A DNA stretch of 64,000 nt from Paenibacillus sp. DMB5 (GCF_001517085.1 NZ_LRAC01000137.1:1-64000); one strand, 5' to 3'; shown: positions 17,773-27,045, counted from the stretch's first letter. Notes: generated by a model not told the origin, from the letters alone. Program-made: numbers and translations.

Positions 17773-19531
17773 GAGCCTATCCATCCGTACTCAGATTTTG
17801 ATATTCGGCCTGTTTATTGTTTCCATTATTCCCATCATTATTTCACGGGTCTATCAACTATCAAGTGAGACTATCATCAACCAGAATACCCAATACAATA
17901 CCGAGCTGGTTTCACTCCTTAAGCAGAAGATTTCTGATAACTATGCCACCATTTCCTCTATGATGATGAACGCAGGTTATGATCCAACCATCCAAAAGTT
18001 TCTCATCGAGAGTGATAAACTTCAGAGTTATGATCTATCCCAAAAGGTGGAGGGGACGTTGAGCATTGCTCGAAATATGAATACAGACATTCTGGATATC
18101 ATTGTAATTGGGCGATCTAATACACGTATTTCATTAGCAGGAAGGACAAAATATGCTGCAGAACTGATGAAGAGTGCCAAGAGCGATGGAATGGTTCATT
18201 ATGGCGGTTATAGGCCTCCTGATAGAATCCTCGACAAGAGTATCCTTTTGTTCGGAATGAATATTTTTGCTTCCGAAGATACAGCGTTATATGGAGAAAA
18301 AATCGGTTTCCTTACTGTTATTGTGGATATTAAGACCATTCAAACTGAATTTGCTGAAAACCCTCGCTTGGCTGGTACCAGCTTCTTCATGATGGATGAT
18401 AAAGGCTTAATCTATTCCAATAGCGAGAAACCGGAAATTATTCTGGGTCAAATTCAAACCAAAGCAGCCGGAAGTAACGGGCAGTCAACCATCCAAACCA
18501 TTAATGGAAAAAAGTTTGCCATCCAATCCTTTAACCTGCCGGAGATTTCGGGGAAAATTATAACCGCTGTTCCTGTCCATAATTTGATGCGGGAACTGGA
18601 GAAATTAAAGACAGTTAGCTTAGGGCTTCTGGCCCTAACCCTGCTCGTCGTCTCTTTTCCTTACTCCATGCTTATGATGAATATCCTTAAGCCGCTGTCC
18701 AGGCTAATCCAATATATGAATAAGCTGAAGGCCGGGAACCTGGAAGAGCTAAACAACAAGGTTGATTTAAGGGGCTATGCTGAGATTGAAATTATTTCCC
18801 GGCACTTTAATTTCACGACCACACGGATTCACGATTTGACGGGACAATTAATTGATGCAACCACTCAGCTTTACGAAGCTGATCTGGAAAAACAGCGGGC
18901 TGAGTATGCATATCTGCAAAGTCAAATTAATCCGCATTTCTTAAGTAATACTTTGGATTCGATCAAAGGTGTGGCCATTGTAAAAGGAAATCGGGATATC
19001 TTCGAGATGACCTCGGCTTTAAGCACCATGCTCAGGTACAGTATCAAAGGCAACGAAGAGGTTACTCTGGGGGAGGAGCTGAAAATCGCAGAAGCCTGTA
19101 TGAAGATTTATCAGGGCCGGTTCCCGGACAAATTCACTTACAAGCTGTTTTGTCCGCAGGAATGGTTACATATCACCTTACCCAAAATGATCCTTCAGCC
19201 CATTGTAGAAAATGCGCTGGGGCATGGACTCGAAGCTCGCGGCAACGGAATCTTGCTGATCTCGGTGGAGAAAGGTGACAAGGGACTCCTTGAAATTACT
19301 GTCGAAGATAACGGGGTCGGCATCCATTCGGCTAGACTGGAACAGCTAACCGAGCTGCTGACAAGTAAAAATGTAGAATCCAGTGATCATATTGGTCTGC
19401 TTAATGTCAATAACCGCTTAAAACTGAAGTATGGGAATCACTGCGGCGTTCAGTTGTACAGTCAGGAAGGAATCGGGACGAAAACCGTGTTGACACTTCC
19501 TGGAACTTTGACAGGCCAACAGGAAGCCTGA
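17759..19531 (+). CDS. Sensor histidine kinase (YesM family)
   Basis: A 590-aa membrane kinase: TM1 at about 11-31, an extracellular sensor region (about 35-280, dCache-like by layout), TM2 at about 283-305, HAMP (about 305-360), a His_kinase segment LQSQINPHFL with phospho-acceptor His393, and an HATPase_c domain with IVENALGHGL (N box) and DNGVGI (G box). Translationally coupled to the response regulator upstream. The extracellular domain probably senses glycan breakdown products directly or through the binding protein. Confidence 0.95.
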   Translation: MKAFKSLSIRTQILIFGLFIVSIIPIIISRVYQLSSETIINQNTQYNTELVSLLKQKISDNYATISSMMMNAGYDPTIQKFLIESDKLQSYDLSQKVEGTLSIARNMNTDILDIIVIGRSNTRISLAGRTKYAAELMKSAKSDGMVHYGGYRPPDRILDKSILLFGMNIFASEDTALYGEKIGFLTVIVDIKTIQTEFAENPRLAGTSFFMMDDKGLIYSNSEKPEIILGQIQTKAAGSNGQSTIQTINGKKFAIQSFNLPEISGKIITAVPVHNLMRELEKLKTVSLGLLALTLLVVSFPYSMLMMNILKPLSRLIQYMNKLKAGNLEELNNKVDLRGYAEIEIISRHFNFTTTRIHDLTGQLIDATTQLYEADLEKQRAEYAYLQSQINPHFLSNTLDSIKGVAIVKGNRDIFEMTSALSTMLRYSIKGNEEVTLGEELKIAEACMKIYQGRFPDKFTYKLFCPQEWLHITLPKMILQPIVENALGHGLEARGNGILLISVEKGDKGLLEITVEDNGVGIHSARLEQLTELLTSKNVESSDHIGLLNVNNRLKLKYGNHCGVQLYSQEGIGTKTVLTLPGTLTGQQEA

Positions 19532-19540
19532 TCATGCTTA

Positions 19541-19570
19541 GAGGCTGCCCGCAAGGGCAGCCTCTTTCTT
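19541..19570 (+). terminator. Rho-independent terminator after the YesN/YesM pair
   Basis: GAGGCTGCCC - GCAA - GGGCAGCCTC is a perfect 10-bp stem followed by TTTCTT. It lies between the kinase gene and the convergent sulfatase gene. Confidence 0.88.
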
Positions 19571-19576
19571 GGAATG

Positions 19577-20974
19577 CTACGCTTTCTTAATGGAGGAGTC
19601 CGCATATTCCTTGGCATGGTAAGGTCCGCCCTCTTGCAGCACCGTCCATAATGGATCGATATCACAGTCCATGGAGCCCATCATATTGTCATGCCATTCA
19701 TTTAACAGATATACGGCTTGCCTGCAAATCTCTTTGTTGTCTTCGGCAGTATTATGTTGTTCATAAGGGTCTTGCTTCAGATTAAACAGCATCTCTTTTG
19801 GAAAACCGTGATGGCCGTCATGATAGGTGCGTATATATAGCCAGTCCTTGAAGCGAACGCTGCGCTGGCAGACGTGAGCGCACTGTGAGAGTACTAGATA
19901 CTCCCGTCCAACCGAGCCCTCCCCCAATATGGAACCCGCGTAGCTTTCACCATCCCAGGATGGGGCCTTCTGCAAGTTCAATATACTTGCTAATGTCGGC
20001 GCAAGATCAAGGTGATAGTGCAGGCCGTCATCAAGGGCCCCTTTTCTGCCGCCCGGCCAACGGATGATCATCGGAATACGGCAGGTTGCCTCGTCTGCCG
20101 TGCCGTGTTCGGAGTATATCCCGAGCTCGCCCAAATTTTCCCCGTGATCTGCACTGATAATAATCGCCGTATCTTCCATTACGCCAAGTTGGCTCAGCTT
20201 GGCAAAGACCTGCCCGAGATGATCGTCCAGATAATGGACTGCAGCATCATAGTTATCAAAAATAACCCGCAGATCATCGTGATTTTCTATAAACCGTTTA
20301 TGCCTGATATGCTTGCGGTAATGCGACTTGCCGAGTGCATTCATATCTTCAATACTATGCTGCCCCTTCTTATTCCTGTGGAGCTCAAAGACGTCTTCGG
20401 TAATCCACCCAAGTAAAGGCTCCCCTCCGAATGGATTACCGTAGTCCTCGGGTGTGCGGTAAGGCGTATGCGGATCCCAAAAATTCAGGTGCAGGAACCA
20501 ATTCTCGGACTTTCCGTTATCTTCAAGCCATTTTAGCGCCACTGGAAGCACCTGCTCCGCGGTCTCATGCCCCCTTCCGCCTACATTGAACACCTCCTGA
20601 AAACCGGCGTTGAAGGTCCAGGCGGAATGCCGTTCGGAGAACGTGCTGATTGATGCGGTTTTCATGGCGGCTTGCCTTAATGTTGCAGGAAGGCTCTCCC
20701 TTCCCAGGCGGTCATTAAATTCCCGCGTTACCCCATCTCTGCGCATATCGGCAGTGGTGCCGCCATGTCCTACGATCCCGTTGTGAATGCCGAATCTTCC
20801 CGACATTAATGCGGAACGGGACGGCAAACAGGGTGCATCCGAACAATAGTAATTGGTAAAGGTGACACCTTCTTTGGCGATGGAATCAATATTCGGGGAT
20901 GTATTCCGGTGATAACCATAGCATCCCAGATGGTCCGGGCGAAGCGAATCCAAATCCAGATACAAAATTCTCAT
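19577..20974 (-). CDS. Formylglycine-dependent sulfatase (type I, family S1)
   Basis: A 465-aa sulfatase starting MRILYLDLDSLRPDHLG; ATG 20974 is preferred over an upstream in-frame start at 21049 because homology to the family begins there. The signature is CLPSR with the modified residue Cys49. Metal ligands appear in DLDS and in ISADHGENLGELG (about 281-293). No signal peptide. It is the last gene of the CHR-FGE-sulfatase-anSME-AraC operon, 108 bases after the AraC gene. The N-terminal style differs from the other two sulfatases here, suggesting a different S1 subfamily and a different sulfate position. Confidence 0.93.
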   Translation of the reverse strand: MRILYLDLDSLRPDHLGCYGYHRNTSPNIDSIAKEGVTFTNYYCSDAPCLPSRSALMSGRFGIHNGIVGHGGTTADMRRDGVTREFNDRLGRESLPATLRQAAMKTASISTFSERHSAWTFNAGFQEVFNVGGRGHETAEQVLPVALKWLEDNGKSENWFLHLNFWDPHTPYRTPEDYGNPFGGEPLLGWITEDVFELHRNKKGQHSIEDMNALGKSHYRKHIRHKRFIENHDDLRVIFDNYDAAVHYLDDHLGQVFAKLSQLGVMEDTAIIISADHGENLGELGIYSEHGTADEATCRIPMIIRWPGGRKGALDDGLHYHLDLAPTLASILNLQKAPSWDGESYAGSILGEGSVGREYLVLSQCAHVCQRSVRFKDWLYIRTYHDGHHGFPKEMLFNLKQDPYEQHNTAEDNKEICRQAVYLLNEWHDNMMGSMDCDIDPLWTVLQEGGPYHAKEYADSSIKKA

Positions 20975-21082
20975 GAGTGGTTCCCTGCCTTTCTTTATGG
21001 ATAAACATGGTATGGGCCGAAAGCGGGCAGCTCGAAGTGCTCTGCTCATGTAATTAAGAGTAAGTGAATACGGAGGGTTCAG

Positions 21083-21916
21083 CTATGTAGATACGGTGTT
21101 TGTTTTTGTAAATTTGATACTTTTCCGGTACTCAGCCGGGCCCTTGCCGAACATGCTCCGGAATACCTTGCTGAAGTGCGAAGCGTCATAATAACCACAT
21201 CTTTGAGCGATATACTCCACGGTATAGTCCGTACGCTCCAGCAGTTGTTTGGCATGCTGCAGCCGCAGCTTTCGAAGCATTTGCATTGGTGTAAGCTTAT
21301 AGATTCTCTGAAACGCCCGGCTAAAATAGACCGGATTCATATGATAAAGATTGGCGAGTTCCTCGCGGGTAATCTCCTGTTCAAGCCGATCCTCCATATA
21401 TTGCAGCGCTTCATTAAAACGGTCTGTGAAGAGAGGATCTGATAACGAAAGGTTCCCATCAGGTTTTATGCTCTCCACAATTTCATAAAGGAGGGTAAAT
21501 ATCAGCGAACTGACCTGAACGTCTCTGAAATCTTTTTCTTCCTGCAGCCACAGGCTTCGCAGCTCATCAAACCTTCGCTCATATTCGTTCCGATCCCGGA
21601 TTTGAATCACTTTACCTATTGGGAATAACTCAAAGAAGTCCTCGCCGTCCCTGACATTAACCTGGATATTGAATAGATAATGAATACCATCCATTCTAGA
21701 GATAACATTAAAAGGCTCGTTGGGACGATGAATCATCACATCTCCGGCAGAAGCCACATATTCTCCTTCTTGGGATGTCGTCAATACCTCACCTTTCCGG
21801 ATATAAGAAACGGTGTAGCACGACTGGACATAATCGAATATGATCCGCGTCTTATATTGAATTTTCAATACATCCAGCACCTTTATGCTAAGCTGACTTT
21901 GAATCATAGAGGACAA
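21083..21916 (-). CDS. AraC-family transcriptional regulator
   Basis: A 277-aa regulator with an N-terminal cupin-like domain (about 20-150; GDVMIHRPNEPF) and a C-terminal AraC HTH (about 175-270) containing RCGYYDASHFSKVFRSMFGKGPAEYR. Start TTG 21916 is preceded by GGGAGGG. It lies inside the sulfatase-maturation operon between anSME and a sulfatase gene, so it probably autoregulates that operon. Confidence 0.92.
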   Translation of the reverse strand: MSSMIQSQLSIKVLDVLKIQYKTRIIFDYVQSCYTVSYIRKGEVLTTSQEGEYVASAGDVMIHRPNEPFNVISRMDGIHYLFNIQVNVRDGEDFFELFPIGKVIQIRDRNEYERRFDELRSLWLQEEKDFRDVQVSSLIFTLLYEIVESIKPDGNLSLSDPLFTDRFNEALQYMEDRLEQEITREELANLYHMNPVYFSRAFQRIYKLTPMQMLRKLRLQHAKQLLERTDYTVEYIAQRCGYYDASHFSKVFRSMFGKGPAEYRKSIKFTKTNTVST

Positions 21917-22000
21917 TGAATTCCCTCCCGTGTCTAGTTTTTTGAAAAGGCTATTCCTGCCAGCATTTTTTTACGGCTTAGGATAAGCTATCATTATACG

Positions 22001-23278
22001 CTATAGTCGCTGACAGCAGTGCTTAAACTTTTTCCCGCTCCCGCATAGACATATCTCGTTTCGGCCCGGAAGTGGGTGACCGCTTTTTTTGTACGCCTGC
22101 ATCTGCTGCCGTTTAAGCTGGTTCGCAAGCGTCATCATCCGGTCATACGCATGAGCATAGAACATTTTGTAGCTTTCGCAGAAATAATCAATCTGGGAAC
22201 GATCGTTAACCTCTAACCAATTCCGGTTGCGAGGGCACCCCCCATGACAAAATGCTATGTATTCACATTTGCGGCATGCTTCATTCACCCTAGGTTTCAT
22301 CTGCAGAAATTCATCGTATACAGGACTCGCAAGCAAAGAGTCCAAACCCGCTTGTCCGATATTGCCTAACCAATGGTCTTCATCAATAAAAAAGTCACAA
22401 GGATAGGCATCACCGTTTGTCTCCAGGACCATCATCTTCGGACAGCTTTCGCTGTGAACGCACAGCTCCGCTTGACGGTGCATAAATACAAGCAGCATAT
22501 TCTCAAACATACGAATGGAAAGCTCAGGTTCCCCCTCGTTGTACCACAAATCAAAGGTGCGGCACAAAAACTCCCCATACTGTTCAGGTGTGATCCGGAA
22601 GCGCCCGGGTAACCCGCTCTTTTGCGAAACAAAATCCATGCATGGAATAAACTGTACATATGAAAACTGATGCTCCCGGTAAAATGCCATTAATTCCTCC
22701 GTTTTTGTCACGTTGTCTTCATGGATTACCGATAGAATATTATACTCCACATCCGCCTGCTGCAAATGCTGCACCCCGCGCATCACTAAATCAAAGCTCC
22801 CTTTACCAGAACCTGTCATCCGATGGGCATCATGAATAGACCTTGGACCATCCAGACTAATTCCAATCAAAAAGTTATAACGTTTGAAAAAGGACGCCCA
22901 GCTCTCATTAATTAACGTTCCGTTAGTTTGCAGCGAATTGCTTATTGCCGTATGCGGCGGCGCATACTTAGCCTGTAGCAGGATCACTTGTTCAAAATAC
23001 GGAAGCCCGGCTAATAAGGGCTCCCCTCCCTGCCAGGAGAAGGTTGCCTGACCAGAGGAGTTGCTCATATACTGGGAGATAAACCGTTCCAGAAGAGCCG
23101 GCTCCATCACTCTAACTGGTTTATTAGGAACTCCTCCGGCTGTGCTGTAATAGCAATAATCACAAGCCAGGTTGCAATCCTCCGAAACTGTCTTCCACAT
23201 GACATGAAGATGTTGTGGACTGGAAGTACTTGTACATTCGCTCACCGAACTTCGCTCCTCCGTTGAATTCGCTTTCAT
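22001..23278 (-). CDS. Anaerobic sulfatase-maturating enzyme (radical SAM/SPASM) with C-terminal SEC-C motif
   Basis: A 425-aa radical SAM enzyme. The SAM-cluster motif is CNLACDYC (Cys35, Cys39, Cys42). A SPASM region with two further clusters carries CVHSESCPKM, DAYPCDFF and CRKCEYIAFCHGGCPRNR, the pattern of anSME. GISLDGP contains the candidate catalytic Asp. The last 20 residues (NEICLCGSGKKFKHCC) form a SEC-C zinc-binding motif. The enzyme would oxidise the active-site Cys of sulfatases to formylglycine without oxygen. ATG 23278 lies one base after the stop of the upstream sulfatase gene, so translation is probably coupled; the longer frame to 23323 would overlap that gene. Confidence 0.95.
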   Translation of the reverse strand: MKANSTEERSSVSECTSTSSPQHLHVMWKTVSEDCNLACDYCYYSTAGGVPNKPVRVMEPALLERFISQYMSNSSGQATFSWQGGEPLLAGLPYFEQVILLQAKYAPPHTAISNSLQTNGTLINESWASFFKRYNFLIGISLDGPRSIHDAHRMTGSGKGSFDLVMRGVQHLQQADVEYNILSVIHEDNVTKTEELMAFYREHQFSYVQFIPCMDFVSQKSGLPGRFRITPEQYGEFLCRTFDLWYNEGEPELSIRMFENMLLVFMHRQAELCVHSESCPKMMVLETNGDAYPCDFFIDEDHWLGNIGQAGLDSLLASPVYDEFLQMKPRVNEACRKCEYIAFCHGGCPRNRNWLEVNDRSQIDYFCESYKMFYAHAYDRMMTLANQLKRQQMQAYKKSGHPLPGRNEICLCGSGKKFKHCCQRL

Positions 23279-23279
23279 T

Positions 23280-24776
23280 TTAATCTGACTGAAAGATATG
23301 AGATAAAATGGAGACAGGTTCACGGCCGGTGATAAGACAGTCGTCTTCTACATATCCTTCTTCCCGCCCAGCTAGCTCCCGAATCAGGACTGAACGCCAA
23401 TGCTGTATACGCTCCTGCATCGCAGGGTGAAAAATCAGGTTGTGCATCTCACTGGGATCCTGTGCTAAATCGAAGAATTGCTCCTCACCGGTTTGAGAGT
23501 ACCAAATATATTTCTCTTTGCCGTTCGTTATCCATTGGGTAGACGCAGCACCTTGTGCATGCTCACCATGCAAATATTCCCGCCACGGCTTGTTCAGATT
23601 GTACTCCTTAGGGGCCCGCGCTAAATCCCATATGCTATGGCCCTCTACTGAACCAGGGATTTCTGTGGCGGCGGCATCCAATAAGGAAGGCATAATATCA
23701 CGTAGTTCAATAACTTCAGGTACTATGGAGCCCGGTAATGTATCCAGATGGCCTCCAAGATCATTCACAATAAAGGGAATATGGGCACTTCCCTCGTAGG
23801 GTAACGACTTTCTATACATATGATGATCACCCAGTAGTTCGCCATGGTCAGAAGTGAACATAATAATGGTATTATTTCGTTCACCATATTCATTCAGCGC
23901 CTGCAGAAAACGTCCGATTTGATGGTCGATATGAGTAATTAAAGCATAATAAGCAGCCATCGCCATTCTCAGGCGGCGCTTGGGAACCATCCCCTTCGAA
24001 GTAACGGGATTGAACCCATTCCCATCAGGGTCTTCCTTCAGCGCCCATTCTCCTATAACCGGATCAGGAAAATCCGCATCTTTATATAGATCTAAATACG
24101 CTTGAGGCGGATCAAGGGGAGAATGGGGACGCACGAAAGACATCCACAAGAAAAACGGCTTGCCTGGGTCCCTCCGGCGTAAAAAATCAATCGACTGGCT
24201 CACGGTCCAATTTGTGGGATGCAGATGTTCCGGAAGAGCCCACGGCCTGGCCACAGTTGAGGCGTTACAATCCAGTCCCAGATCCAGCAGGTCTGCTCCC
24301 GGAGCCTGCCCGCGAAGCCATTGCAAGTAATCATCTACTTCATCATAATGCTCTTGAACAGCAGTATCATGTTTATTGCGATTATAGTGCAGATAGCCAT
24401 CGTGCAATACGACATTATGGAATCCCAGCAGACTCCGCGCCGGATAGACATGCATTTTCCCGACACATTGCGTATGATAACCCGATTTAGATAATTCACC
24501 AGGTAAAGTAGTCGGGTAATTCCACGGTACGCGCTCCTGATAGCCGACTCTACCGTGGGAGGTTTGCTTCAGTCCTGTAAAAATAGCCGCTCGGGCAGGT
24601 ACACAGGTTGGTGTTGCAGAATAAGCATGTTCAAATCTCACTCCGGTCCGGGCCAGTTCATCCAGATTAGGTGTCTCGACTATAGGATGACCTAATATAC
24701 TAAGACAATCGTGACGCATTTGATCAACAGTAATCAGCAAAAGGTTAGGACGTTTAGAATCAGTTACTGATTTCAC
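23280..24776 (-). CDS. Formylglycine-dependent sulfatase (type I, family S1)
   Basis: A 498-aa sulfatase starting at GTG 24776, 8 bases after AAGGAGG; an upstream frame extension to 24917 overlaps the FGE gene and is unlikely. Metal ligand segment ITVDQMRHD, signature CVPAR (Cys58 to Arg62; Ala replaces the usual Ser at the fourth position), and FTSDHGELLGDHH (about 309-321). No signal peptide. It lies between the two maturase genes (FGE upstream, anSME downstream), a direct contextual link to its activation. Confidence 0.94.
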   Translation of the reverse strand: MKSVTDSKRPNLLLITVDQMRHDCLSILGHPIVETPNLDELARTGVRFEHAYSATPTCVPARAAIFTGLKQTSHGRVGYQERVPWNYPTTLPGELSKSGYHTQCVGKMHVYPARSLLGFHNVVLHDGYLHYNRNKHDTAVQEHYDEVDDYLQWLRGQAPGADLLDLGLDCNASTVARPWALPEHLHPTNWTVSQSIDFLRRRDPGKPFFLWMSFVRPHSPLDPPQAYLDLYKDADFPDPVIGEWALKEDPDGNGFNPVTSKGMVPKRRLRMAMAAYYALITHIDHQIGRFLQALNEYGERNNTIIMFTSDHGELLGDHHMYRKSLPYEGSAHIPFIVNDLGGHLDTLPGSIVPEVIELRDIMPSLLDAAATEIPGSVEGHSIWDLARAPKEYNLNKPWREYLHGEHAQGAASTQWITNGKEKYIWYSQTGEEQFFDLAQDPSEMHNLIFHPAMQERIQHWRSVLIRELAGREEGYVEDDCLITGREPVSILSHIFQSD

Positions 24777-24820
24777 TTTGAGAGCCTCCTTGAAAAAATA
24801 GTATGTAATACGAGGAATGT

Positions 24821-25798
24821 CTAACTTTTTAAATCTGCCGCACACCGAAAACCGATATTCCCTGAGGAGCTGTCCGGCGTATTCTTGCTTCTTGCGGCGA
24901 CCCGGTAGCGGTTGCAATAAGATTTATGGCATAAATAGGATCCTCCACGCATTGACCTGGCTGTACCGTTTGCCGGTCCTCTCGGATCCACAGATTCGGA
25001 GGACAGGTGATAGTCCTTAGTAAACCAATCCCCGCACCATTCCCACACGTTTCCTGATGTATTGTAAAGGCCATATCCGTTGGGCAGATATGATCTTACA
25101 GGTGCAGTCCCTGCATATCCGTCGCTGGCATGATTTTTATCAGGAAACTTCCCCTGCCAAATATTGCACCGATGCTCTCCGGCAGGTCTTAATTCGTCTC
25201 CCCAAGGATATCGTCTTTGAACGAGGCCTCCCCGGGCAGCATACTCCCACTCCGCTTCCGTTGGCAGACGTTTGCCGGCCCAGCGGCAATAAGCGTCTGC
25301 ATCATACCATGACATATGAACAACCGGATGGTCCAGCCGCTCGTCCACATGGGAATCCGAACCCTCAGGATGCCGCCAGCTCGCCCCTTCAACCACCCAC
25401 CACCATGGGGTTTGAGTAGCCACTTGAGTCACCTTCTTACCTGTATCCGCGGAAACAAAAGAGTGAAACACATACGACCAGCCGAAACGCTCAGCATCAG
25501 TAACGTAACCGGTAGCTTTGACAAAAGAAGCAAACTGCTCATTGGTAACTGCTGTTGACTCTATAAAAAAGGGAGAGACGGTCACCTCCCTGACCGGTCC
25601 TTCTCCATCCGACGGAAATCCTTCCTGGTCATCCGTTCCCATCAGAAAACGCCCCCCCGGGATTTGGACCATACCTGCCAAGTCCCTATTTGCCTGTACG
25701 CCTTGGGCAAGTGTGTTCTCCCTCCTACTGCCCAGAGGAGCTTTGACCTTAACTTGTTGACGGCTGGCAGAGCAGCAAGCTTTAAAATTCTCTGACAT
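24821..25798 (-). CDS. Formylglycine-generating enzyme (FGE/SUMF1 family, O2-dependent)
   Basis: A 325-aa protein. ATG 25798 follows GGAGG by 7 bases. It has the FGE-sulfatase fold with MVQIPGGRFLMGTD near the N-terminus, HPVVHMSWYDADAYCRWAG, LPTEAEWEYAARGG and GNVWEWCGDWF. The C-terminal motif GGSYLCHKSYCNRYR contains Cys290 and Cys295, matching the copper-binding catalytic cysteine pair of true FGEs (human Cys336/Cys341), so it is not merely an FGE-like paralogue. It converts sulfatase Cys to formylglycine using O2. Found in the same operon as the oxygen-independent anSME. No signal peptide, so maturation is cytoplasmic. Confidence 0.95.
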   Translation of the reverse strand: MSENFKACCSASRQQVKVKAPLGSRRENTLAQGVQANRDLAGMVQIPGGRFLMGTDDQEGFPSDGEGPVREVTVSPFFIESTAVTNEQFASFVKATGYVTDAERFGWSYVFHSFVSADTGKKVTQVATQTPWWWVVEGASWRHPEGSDSHVDERLDHPVVHMSWYDADAYCRWAGKRLPTEAEWEYAARGGLVQRRYPWGDELRPAGEHRCNIWQGKFPDKNHASDGYAGTAPVRSYLPNGYGLYNTSGNVWEWCGDWFTKDYHLSSESVDPRGPANGTARSMRGGSYLCHKSYCNRYRVAARSKNTPDSSSGNIGFRCAADLKS

Positions 25799-25834
25799 GT
25801 TCCGACCTCCAATCAGGATTGTTTTTTGCTTCAT

Positions 25835-26368
25835 CTAAAAAAAAGCAATACCAAGAATTCCGGAGCCCACAATAATGGTGAGGGGGTGCAATTTAATTTT
25901 CATCAAACTGTAAAGGGCTGCGGATACAATAATCAGCGTTCCCAAGGTCTGCCAAGTAAATAAACTGTATCCTTTGCCCATAACGCCAAAACGAATGGCG
26001 GCGAAAGCGATTAATCCGGTAATTACCGGACGCAAACCATAGAATAATGATTTCATCCACTGGCTGTTCCTTACCCGGTAAAAGAAAACGGAAAGCAAAA
26101 TAATAATAAGCAGAGAAGGCAATATCATACCCAGCGATGCTGCGACCGCCCCTCCCATTCCCGCCGCCCTATAACCGATCAAGGTTGCACTGTTGGTTGC
26201 GACAGGGCCCGGGGCCATCCCGGCGATGGATACCACCTCTTGAAATTCCATTTCAGATAGCCACCCACCCTTGATCGCTTCATGCTGAATCATCGGGATT
26301 ATTGCGTATCCTCCTCCAAAGGAGAGTAAACCAATCTTGATAAAAATAAGGAATAAGTTCCAAATCAC
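25835..26368 (-). CDS. Chromate (CHR) family transporter, half-size subunit 2
   Basis: A short-chain CHR protein of 177 aa with GTG start at 26368, 7 bases after AGGAGG. It shows the CHR motif FGGGYAIIPMIQHEAI and GMAPGPVATNSATLIGYR, with about six hydrophobic segments. Short-chain CHR proteins work as pairs; the partner gene lies 11 bases upstream. Known members export chromate, a sulfate analogue. In a sulfatase operon a role in sulfate or sulfated-product export is plausible (inference). Confidence 0.92.
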   Translation of the reverse strand: MIWNLFLIFIKIGLLSFGGGYAIIPMIQHEAIKGGWLSEMEFQEVVSIAGMAPGPVATNSATLIGYRAAGMGGAVAASLGMILPSLLIIILLSVFFYRVRNSQWMKSLFYGLRPVITGLIAFAAIRFGVMGKGYSLFTWQTLGTLIIVSAALYSLMKIKLHPLTIIVGSGILGIAFF

Positions 26369-26379
26369 ACAAGGGCCTC

Positions 26380-27045
26380 CTAGATGTAATATTCCGGATA
26401 GTTCGATTCCTCCTCTGAATAATCCTTGCACTCTCTTTCCGTCCTTATTGGAATCCCCAAGAGCTGTTTGACTTGCAGTAATACAAAGCCGATAAATAAA
26501 CCGAAAAAAATCGCATAGACGGGATTGATTCCGGAACCGAGTAACACAGCCAATACAAGGATTGCTGTTGCAGTAGTGGCCTTATCAAATAGAGCATTCT
26601 TGGCCATCCGAAACGCAGCAGCGACGATTAGAGCAATGACTGCGCCATGAATGCCCTTCATCGCGGCAACCACCTTCGGATTGTCGGCAAATTGTGAGTA
26701 AACCGAGCTAAGCAAACAAGTAATAATAAAAGTAGGCAACGTAATTCCGGCAACAGCGGCGGTAACCCCTAACCCACCTCCAAGCCGGTAGCCGATGAAT
26801 GCCGCAGCGTTTACTCCAACTCCCCCCGGTGCGGCGCCGGCCAAAGAGAGGATATCATCCATTTCTTCTTCATCCAACCATTTTCGTTTATGGGAAATTT
26901 CCCGTTCAATCAGCGGTATCATTGCATAACCCCCGCCGAAGGTAACCGGACTGATTCGCATAAACACCCAAAACAACTGGAACAGCAGCCTCGCCCTCAT
27001 ACCCGTACTCGTTATTGCACCATTTAATTTCATAGTTGTTCTCAT
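26380..27045 (-). CDS. Chromate (CHR) family transporter, half-size subunit 1
   Basis: A 221-aa short-chain CHR protein with about six transmembrane segments. The signature VTFGGGYAMIPLIEREI and LAGAAPGGVGVNAAAFIGYR are conserved. Start ATG 27045 follows GAGGGTGG; an in-frame upstream ATG at 27060 is possible. First gene of the seven-gene CHR-CHR-FGE-sulfatase-anSME-AraC-sulfatase operon, with a -10 box at 27079. Two antiparallel halves presumably form one transporter. Confidence 0.92.
   Translation of the reverse strand: MRTTMKLNGAITSTGMRARLLFQLFWVFMRISPVTFGGGYAMIPLIEREISHKRKWLDEEEMDDILSLAGAAPGGVGVNAAAFIGYRLGGGLGVTAAVAGITLPTFIITCLLSSVYSQFADNPKVVAAMKGIHGAVIALIVAAAFRMAKNALFDKATTATAILVLAVLLGSGINPVYAIFFGLFIGFVLLQVKQLLGIPIRTERECKDYSEEESNYPEYYI

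Noticed and set aside
25835-27045. Chromate-resistance operon as the explanation for the CHR genes
   Set aside because: No chrB, chrR or other metal-resistance gene is nearby; the pair is embedded in a sulfatase operon, so the metal role is not favoured though not excluded.
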